From positions 1 to 64,000 of the forward strand of contig NZ_LUUG01000071.1 of NCBI RefSeq assembly GCF_001644035.1: a stretch of DNA of 64,000 nucleotides. Direction: 5' to 3'. Both the position numbers and the translations under genes were made by a program. Each line of letters begins with the position of its first letter. Positions within the stretch are counted from its first letter, which is position 1. Source of the stretch: Methylomonas methanica (GTDB taxonomy: Bacteria; Pseudomonadota; Gammaproteobacteria; Methylococcales; Methylomonadaceae). Of the stretch, positions 19,070 to 29,976 are shown one piece after another. Under the pieces are notes generated by a model. It made no database searches, had not been told where the DNA came from, and saw only the letters and a list, made by a program, of their open reading frames with translations.

Positions 19070-20488
19070 ATGTTACGCAAAATACTGATCGCCAATCGCG
19101 GCGAAATTGCTGTCCGTATCATTCGGGCTTGCGCGGAAATGGGCATTCGTTCGGCCGCGGTCTATTCGGAAGCGGACCGCTTTGCCCTGCACGTCAAAAA
19201 GGCAGACGAGTCGCATTACATTGGCAGCGAGCCGCTGGCCGGCTACTTGAACATCTACGGCTTGGTGGATTTGGCATTACGTACCGGTTGCGATGCGATT
19301 CATCCGGGCTATGGGTTTTTATCGGAAAATGCCCAGTTTGCGCGCGCTTGCCAGGAACGCGGCTTGGTGTTTATCGGCCCTTCCGCGGAAGTGATTCAAC
19401 GCATGGGCGACAAAACCGAAGCTCGGGCCGCAATGATTGCCGCCGGTCTCCCCGTCACGCCCGGCTCGGATGGCAACCTGGATAGCGTCGAGCACGCCTT
19501 GCAGGTGGCTGAACAGATAGGTTATCCGATCATGCTGAAAGCCACCTCCGGCGGTGGCGGGCGCGGCATCAGACGCTGCGATAATCCCAACGAACTGCGG
19601 CAAAACTATCAGCGGGTGATTTCCGAAGCCACCAAGGCTTTCGGCAGCGCCGACGTATTTTTGGAAAAATGCGTGGTCAACCCGATTCACATCGAAGTGC
19701 AGGTGCTGGCCGATCATTTCGGCAACACCATACATCTATATGAGCGCGATTGTTCTGTGCAGCGCCGCAACCAAAAACTGATCGAAATTGCGCCCTCGCC
19801 GCAACTGGAAGAAGCGCAACGTCAATATCTGGGCGGCTTGGCGGTGATGGCGGCCAAGGCAGTGGGTTATACCAATGCCGGCACCGTGGAATTTCTGCTC
19901 GATGCGGACGGGCGCTTCTACTTCATGGAAATGAATACCCGTGTACAAGTCGAGCACACGATCACTGAAACGATCACCGGTGTGGACATTGTTGAAGAAC
20001 AAATTCGGGTCGCCGCCGGCTTGCCCTTGCGATTCAAGCAGGAAGAAATTGTGCGGCGCGGCTATGCGATTCAATTTCGCGTCAACGCCGAAGACCCGAA
20101 AAACAATTTCCTGCCCAGCTTCGGCCACATCTCCCGTTATTACGCGCCCGGCGGCCCCGGTGTGCGTACCGACACGGCGATTTACACCGGTTATGAAGTC
20201 CCGCCTTTTTACGACTCGATGCTGGCCAAGGTCATCGTCAGCGCGATTACCTGGGAAGACGCCATCAATCGCGGCGAGCGCGCCTTGAAAGACATGGGCT
20301 TGTTCGGCATCAAAACCACGATTCCGTATTACTTAAAAATTCTCGGTCATCCGGACTTTCGCCGCGGTCGGTTCAACACCGGCTTTGTCGAAGCCAATCC
20401 CGACCTAATCAACTATTCCAACAAGCCACGACCGGAAATTCTGGCCAGCGTGCTGGCGGCCGTTGTCGCCTCTCATACTGGCCTGTAA
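19070..20488 (+). CDS. pycA: Pyruvate carboxylase subunit A (biotin carboxylase)
   Basis: ATP-grasp enzyme of 472 residues that carboxylates biotin. It opens with the canonical KILIANRGEIAVRII, and carries the glycine-rich ATP loop TSGGGGRGIRR near 160-170, the carboxylase motif HIEVQVLADHFGN, and NTRVQVEHT with catalytic Arg/Glu. The partner subunit follows after 16 bases. Because the partner is an OadA/PycB type carrying its own biotin domain, and no acetyl-CoA carboxyltransferase gene is near, this is a two-subunit pyruvate carboxylase rather than AccC. Such an enzyme supplies oxaloacetate from pyruvate. Confidence 0.9.
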   Translation: MLRKILIANRGEIAVRIIRACAEMGIRSAAVYSEADRFALHVKKADESHYIGSEPLAGYLNIYGLVDLALRTGCDAIHPGYGFLSENAQFARACQERGLVFIGPSAEVIQRMGDKTEARAAMIAAGLPVTPGSDGNLDSVEHALQVAEQIGYPIMLKATSGGGGRGIRRCDNPNELRQNYQRVISEATKAFGSADVFLEKCVVNPIHIEVQVLADHFGNTIHLYERDCSVQRRNQKLIEIAPSPQLEEAQRQYLGGLAVMAAKAVGYTNAGTVEFLLDADGRFYFMEMNTRVQVEHTITETITGVDIVEEQIRVAAGLPLRFKQEEIVRRGYAIQFRVNAEDPKNNFLPSFGHISRYYAPGGPGVRTDTAIYTGYEVPPFYDSMLAKVIVSAITWEDAINRGERALKDMGLFGIKTTIPYYLKILGHPDFRRGRFNTGFVEANPDLINYSNKPRPEILASVLAAVVASHTGL

Positions 20489-20504
20489 ACCCAAGGAAAC
20501 CCCA

Positions 20505-22328
20505 ATGAGCAAAGTTTACGTAACCGACGTTATCCTCCGCGACGCCCACCAATCCTTGATTGCCACCCGCATGCGCACCGAAGATATGCTGCCGGCCTGC
20601 GCCATGCTGGACGATATCGGCTACTGGTCGCTGGAATGCTGGGGCGGCGCCACTTTCGATGCCTGTCTGCGCTTTTTAAAGGAAGACCCCTGGGAACGCT
20701 TGAGCAAACTAAAAGCTGCGCTGCCCAATACTCGCCTGCAAATGCTGCTACGCGGCCAAAACCTGCTCGGCTACCGGCATTATTCCGACGATGTGGTACG
20801 TAAATTCGTCGAGACTGCCGCCACCAACGGCATGGACGTCTTCCGTATCTTCGACGCGTTGAACGACATTCGTAATTTAGAAACCGCTATCGAAGCCACC
20901 AAAACCGCGGGCAAGCATGCGCAAGGCACGATCTGTTACACCACCAGCCCGGTGCACGACATCGCCAGCTTTATCAAACTGGGAAAAGGTTTGGCAGACT
21001 TGGGCTGCGACTCGATTGCCATCAAGGACATGGCTGGCCTGTTGACGCCTTATATCGCCGGTGAACTGGTCAAGGCCCTGAAAGACGCCGTCGATCTGCC
21101 GCTGCATCTGCACTGTCACGCCACCGCCGGCTTGGCGGAAATGTGCCAGATCAAGGGCATAGAAGCCGGCTGCGAACACGTCGATACAGCTCTATCTTCG
21201 TGGGCCGGCGGCACCAGCCATCCGCCTACCGAATCTTTGGTTACCGCCTTACGCGGGACCGAATACGACACCGGACTGGATTTGGACAAGTTGCAAGCGG
21301 TGAACCAGTATTTTCTGGAAGTGCGAAAAAAATATCGCCGCTTCGAAAGCGAATTTACCGGGATAGACACCCGCGTGCATATCTTCCAGGTTCCGGGCGG
21401 CATGATCTCCAACCTGGCCAACCAGTTAAAAGAGCGCAACGCCTTGGACCGGATGGCCGAGGTGTACAGGGAAATCCCCGAAGTGCGCAAAGACCTTGGC
21501 TACCCGCCGTTGGTGACACCTACCTCGCAAATTGTCGGCACCCAAGCAGTATTGAACGTATTGACCGGCAAGCGTTACGAAACCATCAGCAACGAGGTGA
21601 AGCGCTACCTGCACGGCGGTTACGGCAAGGCCCCGGCCCCGGTTAACCCACAACTGCAAGCCAAGGCAGTCGGCAAAGAAGAAGTGATCGAATGCCGTCC
21701 GGCGGATTTACTCAAACCTGAGTTTGAACATCTGCGTAACGAAATCGCCCATCTGGCCATGAATGACGAAGACGTGTTGAGCTTTGCGATGTTCCCGGAA
21801 ATTGGCAAGCAATTTCTGGAGCTGCGTTCCACCGACAACCTAGTCTCCGAACCGCTGGAACTGGCAGACGCGCCGACACCGGGTGAAGTGAAAAAAGCCC
21901 CGACCGAATTCAACGTGGCGCTGCACGGCGAGTCCTATCACGTTAAAGTCACCGGTGCTGGGCCGAAAAACCAGAGCTTGCGGCATTTTTACTTCACCGT
22001 GGATGGTATGCCGGAAGAAATCGTCATCGAAACCCTGGACGAGATCGTGCTGGACGGCGGCGCGCAAGGCGCGGTGCAAAGCGCCATCGCCAGCAAACGC
22101 CGCCGGCCCAGTGAGCCGGGCGACGTGGTCACCAGCATGCCCTGCAATATCATCGACGTGCTGGTCAAGGAAGGCCAAAAAGTCAACGCCGGACAATCTT
22201 TGCTGGTCACCGAAGCCATGAAAATGGAAACCGAGATCACTTCACCGGTAGCCGGCATAGTCAAGGCAATTTATGTCGCAAAAGGTGACGCGGTTAACCC
22301 TAATGAAGTGTTGGTGGAAATTAATTAG
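20505..22328 (+). CDS. pycB: Pyruvate carboxylase subunit B (carboxyltransferase plus biotin carrier)
   Basis: A 607-residue protein: HMGL-like carboxyltransferase barrel (about 5-270, with DVILRDAHQSL and the metal-binding HLHCHAT), conserved PYC/OADA region (about 290-470) and biotinyl domain at the end with EAMKMET, biotin on Lys573. The ATG at 20505 has AAGGAAA in front and starts at the conserved SKVYVTDV; a longer TTG-initiated frame would overlap pycA. Absence of OadB/OadG-like membrane genes argues against sodium-pumping oxaloacetate decarboxylase. In a one-carbon user it would serve anaplerosis; that is inference. Confidence 0.9.
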   Translation: MSKVYVTDVILRDAHQSLIATRMRTEDMLPACAMLDDIGYWSLECWGGATFDACLRFLKEDPWERLSKLKAALPNTRLQMLLRGQNLLGYRHYSDDVVRKFVETAATNGMDVFRIFDALNDIRNLETAIEATKTAGKHAQGTICYTTSPVHDIASFIKLGKGLADLGCDSIAIKDMAGLLTPYIAGELVKALKDAVDLPLHLHCHATAGLAEMCQIKGIEAGCEHVDTALSSWAGGTSHPPTESLVTALRGTEYDTGLDLDKLQAVNQYFLEVRKKYRRFESEFTGIDTRVHIFQVPGGMISNLANQLKERNALDRMAEVYREIPEVRKDLGYPPLVTPTSQIVGTQAVLNVLTGKRYETISNEVKRYLHGGYGKAPAPVNPQLQAKAVGKEEVIECRPADLLKPEFEHLRNEIAHLAMNDEDVLSFAMFPEIGKQFLELRSTDNLVSEPLELADAPTPGEVKKAPTEFNVALHGESYHVKVTGAGPKNQSLRHFYFTVDGMPEEIVIETLDEIVLDGGAQGAVQSAIASKRRRPSEPGDVVTSMPCNIIDVLVKEGQKVNAGQSLLVTEAMKMETEITSPVAGIVKAIYVAKGDAVNPNEVLVEIN

Positions 22329-22479
22329 GAGAAAAGACTAAAGGCGAAAGGTAAAATGGCGCGTTTGCCGTGAGGATGGCTTTTATATATTTGTAGCTGT
22401 TTGCTTTGGCAAATGAATTCGCCACTACAATTATGGTGGCTGCTTGTCTTTTCAGATTTTCATCTTTCGCCTGATTACT

Positions 22480-23914
<1,435 letters not shown>

Positions 23915-24136
23915 CTTCATCCATCCCGAAAAATTTGTTCAATTTGCCGCTCTGCTATCGTTTCAAATAGCTGCCTGCCGATTGCCTGGATCCGCTTGCA
24001 GTTATTGATGCCTTAAATACCTTGATAACAATCCTCTTAAACCTTTGAAATTACTCTGCGAGCCGGCATTTTTATTTGGTATGTGTAGCCGACATCGCCA
24101 CTGTCAGTAACGGAATTTCTCAATTCGACAGCCGTG

Positions 24137-24403
24137 TTACTTAATATGCGTCGATTCTGAATGTTTTTCTTCAGGGTCTTCGACTACGTTTTCTAAATGC
24201 CGATGAAACATAAAACGTTGTAGCGTACCGGTATACGTAACACCCGAATGGTAATCGTAAAGCTCCACTTCAGCTTCGTCCTCGGTTTGTAATTGCGCTT
24301 TTAGCTTGGCGCTTTCATGATGTTCCGCAATAGCAGCGCTTGTTAACCCCATACTCAAAACAGCAAATATGACGAGTTTTATTGTGTTGTTAACTCTTTT
24401 CAT
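24137..24403 (-). CDS. Small exported protein of unknown function
   Basis: An 88-residue product with a signal peptide (about 1-25, cleavage after SAAIA) and a mature part that begins EHHESAK and is rich in Glu and His, ending in HSESTHIK. The ATG at 24403 is preferred over an upstream in-frame start because AGGAG lies at good distance before it and the signal peptide starts there. I do not recognise the family. Isolated between tadA and the protease gene. Confidence 0.65.
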   Translation of the reverse strand: MKRVNNTIKLVIFAVLSMGLTSAAIAEHHESAKLKAQLQTEDEAEVELYDYHSGVTYTGTLQRFMFHRHLENVVEDPEEKHSESTHIK

Positions 24404-24677
24404 GATGATCACTCCTATCCAGTAGCAAAGGATCCAGGCGGTTTTGCGACTTTGCAAATTTACTATAGTTCCTAAATTCACGGCCTACTGACAGCAAGCG
24501 TGCCTTCCGGGCAAGCCGTCATGACATCAGTCTAACTCGCTTGAAATTTGATAGCCGCGCTACCATTTTGCCGAGGTAGCGGCGTATTGGAATCGAATGT
24601 CCAGCAGTGCCGCCATTTGCAATAGTTTTCATCCGTTCCCACGATCCTAGATGGGAACCGACCAGCCGGAGGCCGAC

Positions 24678-25811
24678 ATGCAATATCAAAATCATCCCCA
24701 TTCATCCGATGTATTCATTAAACGCGTGTTCGCCGTCGGCGCGGTGGCGGCAGTGCTGATACTGCTGTGGCATTGGCAGCCGGGAACGCCGGCGACCGAA
24801 TCCACTCCGGTCAGAACCATCGCGGCGCGAGGCGATTTGGCGGCGGACGAAAAGAGCACCATCGAATTGTTTGAAAAATCCCGCGACTCGGTGGTTTACA
24901 TCACCACCGCCGCGCTGGTGCGCAATGTCTGGACCCGCGACGTGTTTTCGGTTCCCAAAGGCACCGGTTCGGGATTTATCTGGGATGAAGCCGGCCATGT
25001 GGTGACCAACTTCCACGTCATCGCCGGCGCCAATGAAGCCACGGTAAAACTGGCCGACGGCCGCGATTACAAGGCTGCGCTGGTCGGCGCCAGCCAGGTG
25101 CATGATATTGCGGTGCTGAAAATCGGTGTCGGCTTCAAACGGCCGCCGCCGGTACCGGTCGGTACCAGCCGCGACTTAAAGGTCGGGCAAAAAGTATTCG
25201 CTATCGGTAACCCGTTCGGTCTGGACTGGACCTTGACCAGCGGCATCGTCTCCGCATTGGACCGCTCACTGGGCGGCCAGGAGGGACCGGCCGTCGAACA
25301 TTTGATCCAAACCGACGCAGCCATTAATCCCGGCAACTCCGGCGGCCCGCTGCTGGATTCCGCCGGCCGGCTGATCGGCATCAATACTGCAATCTACAGC
25401 CCGAGCGGCGCCTCGGCCGGCATCGGTTTCGCGGTGCCGGTGGACACGGTGATGCGGGTCGTGCCGGAATTGATTAAACAAGGCAAATACATCCGTCCGG
25501 CCCTGGGCATCGAAATAGACCAGCAGATGAACGAGCAGTTAGCGGCCTTGACCGGCACGGCCGGCGTAGCGGTATTGCGGGTGCAGCCCGGTTCGGCAGC
25601 GGATAAAGCCGGTTTACAGGGTGTGTCGATAACGGCGAACGGCGTGATACCGGGCGACATCATCATCGCCATCAACGGCAAGGACACCGACTCGCTGTCA
25701 AAACTGTTCGCCCGCCTGGACGACCAGAAGGTCGGCGATATCGTGAAAGTCCGGGTGATCAACCAGGGCAAAGCGCGGGAAGTCGAAGTGACCTTGCAGC
25801 CGGGAAATTGA
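24678..25811 (+). CDS. Membrane-anchored HtrA-family serine protease with PDZ domain
   Basis: Chymotrypsin-like protease of 377 residues: one N-terminal membrane helix (about 14-32), protease domain with the complete triad His113 (VTNFHVI), Asp143 (VHDIAVLKI) and Ser221 (NPGNSGGPLL), and one PDZ domain (about 280-375). This is a DegS/HhoA-like plan; DegP has a cleaved signal and two PDZ domains. Start at 24678 because GGAGG at 24668-24672 stands five bases upstream. It precedes the photolyase operon on the same strand with an 84-base gap that holds a hairpin, so joint transcription is doubtful. Confidence 0.92.
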   Translation: MQYQNHPHSSDVFIKRVFAVGAVAAVLILLWHWQPGTPATESTPVRTIAARGDLAADEKSTIELFEKSRDSVVYITTAALVRNVWTRDVFSVPKGTGSGFIWDEAGHVVTNFHVIAGANEATVKLADGRDYKAALVGASQVHDIAVLKIGVGFKRPPPVPVGTSRDLKVGQKVFAIGNPFGLDWTLTSGIVSALDRSLGGQEGPAVEHLIQTDAAINPGNSGGPLLDSAGRLIGINTAIYSPSGASAGIGFAVPVDTVMRVVPELIKQGKYIRPALGIEIDQQMNEQLAALTGTAGVAVLRVQPGSAADKAGLQGVSITANGVIPGDIIIAINGKDTDSLSKLFARLDDQKVGDIVKVRVINQGKAREVEVTLQPGN

Positions 25812-25829
25812 TTTAGTCAGCCGCGTGGC

Positions 25830-25855
25830 GCCGATCTCGCCATTTCGGGATCGGC
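25830..25855 (+). terminator. Possible weak terminator hairpin after the protease gene
   Basis: GCCGATCTCG (25830-25839) pairs with CGGGATCGGC (25846-25855) through ten pairs including one G-U wobble, six-base loop. There is no T tract behind it, so it may be only a partial terminator or an RNA-stability element. Confidence 0.35.
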
Positions 25856-25895
25856 TGGTATGCTCGGAAACTACATTCCTCAAGCAGACCAAGCC

Positions 25896-26132
25896 ATGCC
25901 GACCGCCAAATCACCCAGGCTGAACCCGAACAAATTGTTGCTCAGCAAATGGACCGCCGTTGCCCCGCAACACAAGGAAAAACACTTCATCGTCAGCAAG
26001 CTGTTGCTACCGGAAGACCCGAATGCACCACTGGAGCTGATCGAGTTGGAGGCGGTGTATAGCAAACGGGCGCAAGTAATACCGTGGCGGGATTTGCGCG
26101 ATACCGAGACCTGGCGCCAGGGCTGGCATTAA
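25896..26132 (+). CDS. Small conserved protein, TIGR02450-type, linked to photolyases
   Basis: A 78-residue protein with the pattern of the TIGR02450 family of uncharacterised small Trp-containing proteins: NPNKLLLSKWTAV, KEKHFIVSKL, ELIELEAVYSKR and the final WRDLRDTETWRQGW. From memory, members occur next to photolyase or cryptochrome genes, as here: the flavoprotein gene starts three bases after this stop. The ATG at 25896 begins just ahead of the conserved region; an ATG at 25860 would add 12 residues. No catalytic motif is visible; a nucleic-acid or partner-binding role is conceivable but unproven. Confidence 0.7.
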   Translation: MPTAKSPRLNPNKLLLSKWTAVAPQHKEKHFIVSKLLLPEDPNAPLELIELEAVYSKRAQVIPWRDLRDTETWRQGWH

Positions 26133-26135
26133 GCG

Positions 26136-27656
26136 ATGAACTACAACCTGGTCTGGTTCAAGCGCGACCTGCGGGTGCACGACCATGCGTCGCTGCTGCA
26201 AGCCAGCCGCAACGGACCGGTGCTGTGCGTGTTTATCATCGAACCCAGCCTGTGGGCGGCAGCCGACGCGACCACGCAACACTACTTATTTTTGCGTGAA
26301 AGCCTGCTTGATTTGGATCTTGCCTTGCGCAAGCGCGGCGGCGGTTTGCGTATCGAAGAGGGCGAAGCAGTGGCGGTTTTTGAGAGGCTTTGGCACGAAG
26401 CCCCATTCATGGCCTTGTATTCGCATCAGGAAACCGGCAACTGGCTGAGCTTTCAGCGCGATTTGGCGGTGCAACAGTGGTGCCGGGCGCGTTGCATAAA
26501 ATGGCATGAATTTGCGCAATTCGGCGTAGTGCGGCGTTTGCAAAATCGCGACTTGTGGAAAGTGCATTGGGAAGCGCTGATGGCCGAACCCTGCCTAGAT
26601 CCTCCCGCTTGCAATTGGATAGCGACGCCTGAAACGCTGATCTTGCCCGAACCGCAATCTCTGGGGTTAATTCAGCCAGATCCACCGCTGCGCCAAAAGG
26701 GTGGTCGCCGCCAAGGCATCGATACATTACGTGACTTTTTATTCGACCGTAGCGGTTCTTATCGCGGCGGCATCTCCTCACCCTTATCCGCACCGACAGC
26801 CTGTTCGCGACTGTCGGCTTACTTAGCCTTCGGCTGTTTGAGTTTGCGGGAGGTGGTGCAAGCCACCCGCCGTCAGCTCGATGCTTTACCCCGCGGCGAT
26901 GCCCGTCGTGCCGGCTTGACGGCCTTCGTTAGCCGCTTGTATTGGCATTGCCATTTCATGCAAAAGCTGGAAAGCGAGCCGGAACTGGAATTTACCAATC
27001 TGCATCGCGGCTATGACGGCTTGCGCGAAGCAGACTGGAACCCAGCGCATTTTCAGGCGTTGACCGCGGGACGCACGGGATGGCCGCTGGTCGATGCCTG
27101 CGTAGAGATGCTGAAGCAAACCGGCTGGCTGAATTTCCGAATGCGGGCGATGCTGGTTTCGGTGGCCAGTTATCCGCTATGGCTGCAATGGCAGCCGGTC
27201 GGCACCTGGCTGGCGCAGCAATTTCTGGATTACGAACCGGGCATCCACTGGAGCCAGATGCAAATGCAGGCCGGCACCACCGGCATTAACACCACGCGGG
27301 TGTATAACCCGATCAAGCAGGCCCGCGACCATGATCCGCGCGGCCATTTTGTCAGACATTGGCTACCGGCCTTGCGCCGGGTGCCGCCGGAATGGCTATT
27401 CGAACCTTGGCGCATGCCGTTAAAACTGCAACAGCAATGCGGCGTGATCGTCGGTGTTGATATTGCCGAACCCCTGGTCGATCTTGAATGGGCCACCCGG
27501 CAAGCCAAGTCCAGTCTTTACCAGGTGCGTGGTCGCCCCGAGGTGAAAGCCGCCAGGGCCGCCATCGTTGAAAAACACGGCTCGCGTAAACTGCCTACTC
27601 AACGCCGTAAAAAAGTCGCAGCCGGCGACTGGGTACAAACCCAGTTGGAGTTTTGA
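26136..27656 (+). CDS. Cryptochrome/photolyase-family flavoprotein
   Basis: A 506-residue member of the photolyase superfamily. Residues 1-130 form the photolyase-type Rossmann domain ([12 protein letters not shown]), and about 200-480 the FAD-binding helical domain with [41 protein letters not shown] and [11 protein letters not shown]. The EPGIHW segment replaces the DGD...NNGGWQW stretch of classical class I CPD photolyases, so this is a divergent subgroup whose substrate I cannot state. Short basic C-terminal tail, no long cryptochrome extension. It overlaps the following small zinc-ribbon gene by one base. Confidence 0.85.
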   Translation: MNYNLVWFKRDLRVHDHASLLQASRNGPVLCVFIIEPSLWAAADATTQHYLFLRESLLDLDLALRKRGGGLRIEEGEAVAVFERLWHEAPFMALYSHQETGNWLSFQRDLAVQQWCRARCIKWHEFAQFGVVRRLQNRDLWKVHWEALMAEPCLDPPACNWIATPETLILPEPQSLGLIQPDPPLRQKGGRRQGIDTLRDFLFDRSGSYRGGISSPLSAPTACSRLSAYLAFGCLSLREVVQATRRQLDALPRGDARRAGLTAFVSRLYWHCHFMQKLESEPELEFTNLHRGYDGLREADWNPAHFQALTAGRTGWPLVDACVEMLKQTGWLNFRMRAMLVSVASYPLWLQWQPVGTWLAQQFLDYEPGIHWSQMQMQAGTTGINTTRVYNPIKQARDHDPRGHFVRHWLPALRRVPPEWLFEPWRMPLKLQQQCGVIVGVDIAEPLVDLEWATRQAKSSLYQVRGRPEVKAARAAIVEKHGSRKLPTQRRKKVAAGDWVQTQLEF

Positions 27657-27805
27657 TGCATCAAAAAGCCTTCTTACCCGCAAAACCCTGCGCCGTCTGC
27701 GGCCGCCCTTTCGTTTGGCGTAAAAAATGGGCCAGAGATTGGGATGCCGTGAAATATTGCTCTGAGCGTTGCCGCCGGCAGCGGGGCACGGTGGCGACAG
27801 CATGA
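27656..27805 (+). CDS. DUF2256-type small zinc-ribbon protein
   Basis: A 49-residue protein too short for usual gene-length cut-offs. It reads [16 protein letters not shown] near the start and [11 protein letters not shown] near the end; the two Cys pairs (12/15 and 35/39) fit a zinc ribbon, and the spacing and WRKKW core match DUF2256. Its ATG overlaps the stop of the preceding flavoprotein gene by one base (TGATG) and its stop overlaps the next photolyase start (ATGA), which is strong evidence that it is translated. Function unknown; the genomic link to photolyases suggests a role in light repair or chromophore/cluster handling. Confidence 0.8.
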   Translation: MHQKAFLPAKPCAVCGRPFVWRKKWARDWDAVKYCSERCRRQRGTVATA

Positions 27806-29331
27806 CCATCTTGCGTCTGATTCTGGGCGATCAGTTAAATCCACTCCACAGCTGGTTTGCGCAAACTGATAGCAACGTGGTCTACACGCTGATGGAAATC
27901 CGCCAGGAAACCGATTATGTGCTGCACCATGCGCAAAAAATCATCGGTATTTTCGCGGCGATGCGCGACTTTGCCGAGAGTTTGACGGCTCGGGGGCATC
28001 GTGTGCATTACCTGACAATCGACGATAGCGATAATCGGCAATCGCTGACCGCCAATCTGGATATCTTGATTACGCTTTATCAGGTTCAACATTTTGAGTA
28101 CCAGTTTCCCGACGAATGGCGACTGGATCAGCAATTGCGCACCTATTGCCAAAACTTGGCTATCAGCAGCCACGCTTGCGACAGCGAACATTTCTATAGC
28201 CAACGCGACGAAGCGGCACAGCTGTTTGGTGCGAAGGCGCATTGGCTGATGGAAATGTTCTATCGGCGCATGCGCGTCAAACACAGCGTGTTACTGGAAG
28301 AGAATCAACGCCCGGTCGGTGGACAATGGAATTTCGACCACGACAACCGCAAGTCTTGGCCTGGCGTGCCGGCGGTGCCGGTTGACACTCGGCCGCGCCA
28401 CGATCATGCCACGCTTTGGCAAGAAATCCTCGCGGCCGGCGTGAACAGTTTTGGCACCGCGGACGCCGATGATTTCCGCTGGCCGCTGCATCGTGCAGAA
28501 GCCTTGCAGCAACTCGAAGCCTTCATCGCCGGTGGCCTGCCGCGTTTCGGCAATTTTCAGGATGCGATGAGCCGGCGCAGTTGGCGGTTGTTTCATTCAC
28601 TGCTATCGTTTGCCCTGAATACCAAAATGCTCAATCCCCGCGAAGTGGTCGAACGGGCCGAACATGCGTATCGCGAAGGCCACGCGCCGCTGGCGGCCGC
28701 CGAAGGCTTCATTCGCCAGATTCTCGGTTGGCGCGAATACGTGCGCGGCGTTTACTGGGAAAAGATGCCGGATTACGCAATGCACAATTTCTTCGGCCAT
28801 GACCGGCCCTTGCCATCCTGGTTCTGGACCGGCGAAACCCGCATGAATTGCCTGGCGGCAGCCATTGGCCAATCGCTGCAATACGCTTACGCTCACCATA
28901 TCCAGAGGCTGATGGTGATTGGCAATTTCGCGCTGTTGGCGGGCTTGGCGCCCGACGCGGTGCATCGCTGGTATCTGGGGGTCTATATCGACGCGTTCGA
29001 ATGGGTGGAATTACCCAACACGCTGGGTATGAGTCAATTCGCCGACGGTGGCTTGCTGGCGACCAAACCGTATGTGTCCAGCGCGGCTTACATCGACAGA
29101 ATGAGCGATTATTGCAAGGGCTGCTTTTACGACAAAAAAGCCCGTACCGGCGACCGTGCCTGCCCGTTTAACGCCCTGTACTGGAATTTTTTCATCCGCC
29201 ATCACGAAAAATTGAACCGCAACCCGCGATTGAGTATGGTCTACCGCAACCTGAACCGCTTTACCAGCAACGAGCGCGATGCAATAGTGCGGCGCGCGGA
29301 AGCGGTTGTAGAGGATTTGGATAGGCTCTGA
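27802..29331 (+). CDS. phrB: Iron-sulfur (6-4) photolyase, FeS-BCP/PhrB type
   Basis: A 509-residue member of the bacterial cryptochrome/photolyase group that carries FAD, a lumazine antenna and a [4Fe-4S] cluster and repairs (6-4) photoproducts. It starts with [14 protein letters not shown], typical of the group. The four cluster ligands are present: Cys350 (MNCLAA), Cys438 and Cys441 (YCKGC) and Cys454 (ACPFN), the numbers known for Agrobacterium PhrB. The start at 27802 overlaps the DUF2256 stop, so it ends a three- to four-gene operon. Confidence 0.93.
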   Translation: MTILRLILGDQLNPLHSWFAQTDSNVVYTLMEIRQETDYVLHHAQKIIGIFAAMRDFAESLTARGHRVHYLTIDDSDNRQSLTANLDILITLYQVQHFEYQFPDEWRLDQQLRTYCQNLAISSHACDSEHFYSQRDEAAQLFGAKAHWLMEMFYRRMRVKHSVLLEENQRPVGGQWNFDHDNRKSWPGVPAVPVDTRPRHDHATLWQEILAAGVNSFGTADADDFRWPLHRAEALQQLEAFIAGGLPRFGNFQDAMSRRSWRLFHSLLSFALNTKMLNPREVVERAEHAYREGHAPLAAAEGFIRQILGWREYVRGVYWEKMPDYAMHNFFGHDRPLPSWFWTGETRMNCLAAAIGQSLQYAYAHHIQRLMVIGNFALLAGLAPDAVHRWYLGVYIDAFEWVELPNTLGMSQFADGGLLATKPYVSSAAYIDRMSDYCKGCFYDKKARTGDRACPFNALYWNFFIRHHEKLNRNPRLSMVYRNLNRFTSNERDAIVRRAEAVVEDLDRL

Positions 29332-29406
29332 CTGGATTCACGGCTAGCGATTTATTGCTATTTGCTGGCAAACTGTTTCTTCCACCCTTAACGGACACCT
29401 GGAACT

Positions 29407-29976
29407 ATGAGTTTAATGAGTAAACCGGCAAATCCCCAGGGCAAGGGATCAATTGCAATATTGGAAACCTTGCAGCAAGCCAAGACGCAGTTGGTTGCAT
29501 CCGCCAAGAACATTCAGCAGATTAGTAGCGATTTGTTCACCTCGCTGTTTATTTTAAACAGCCAAATTCGCTTTAAACCCACTACCGGGCAGGCATATTG
29601 GCTTTACCTTAAAGACAGCCAGTACCGCCTGTCCTTAATTGCGCCGGAGCAATGGTCAGCGATCCGATCAGGACGCTTTATAGGCGCTTGCCAATTGCAG
29701 TTGGATCTAACCTGGACCTTGGAGTTGTCCAGCGATTGCGCCAATGACAGCGCATTCTTGCAGGAAATCGCCGCTCGCCGCCGGCAACTGGAAGAAAAAC
29801 TGCAACAGGCCGAAAAAATCGACGATGTATTGCCGGTATACCTGGAAGCCCTGCCTTATTACTCCCGAGTACTGGCCTCGGCGCTGGCCTTTTCGCTGAA
29901 ACAATCCATGCAAAAATCGGGTATTTTAGGTTTGAGTTTTCGGCAAGCCGAACAGCGATTTTTTACAACTAATTGA
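29407..29976 (+). CDS. DUF2452-like protein of unknown function
   Basis: A 189-residue soluble protein. The pattern PANPQGKGS near the start, then a helical stretch, FKPTTGQAYWLYLKD, YRLSLIAPEQW and LDLTWTLEL recall DUF2452 proteins (about 150-180 residues). The C-terminal half adds a helical segment rich in Gln and Leu. No catalytic motif visible. The 3' end overlaps the convergent gene on the other strand by eight bases. Possible start also at the fourth codon. Confidence 0.6.
   Translation: MSLMSKPANPQGKGSIAILETLQQAKTQLVASAKNIQQISSDLFTSLFILNSQIRFKPTTGQAYWLYLKDSQYRLSLIAPEQWSAIRSGRFIGACQLQLDLTWTLELSSDCANDSAFLQEIAARRRQLEEKLQQAEKIDDVLPVYLEALPYYSRVLASALAFSLKQSMQKSGILGLSFRQAEQRFFTTN

Noticed and set aside
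20463-20504. Earlier TTG start for pycB overlapping pycA
   Set aside because: The ATG at 20505 has a good ribosome-binding site and matches the family start.
19070-22328. Sodium-pumping oxaloacetate decarboxylase
   Set aside because: A biotin carboxylase subunit is adjacent and no OadB/OadG-like membrane gene is present.
22331-22472. Possible MITE between pycB and sua5 with short inverted matches
   Set aside because: The 8- and 9-base matches are not properly nested and are too short to support an element.
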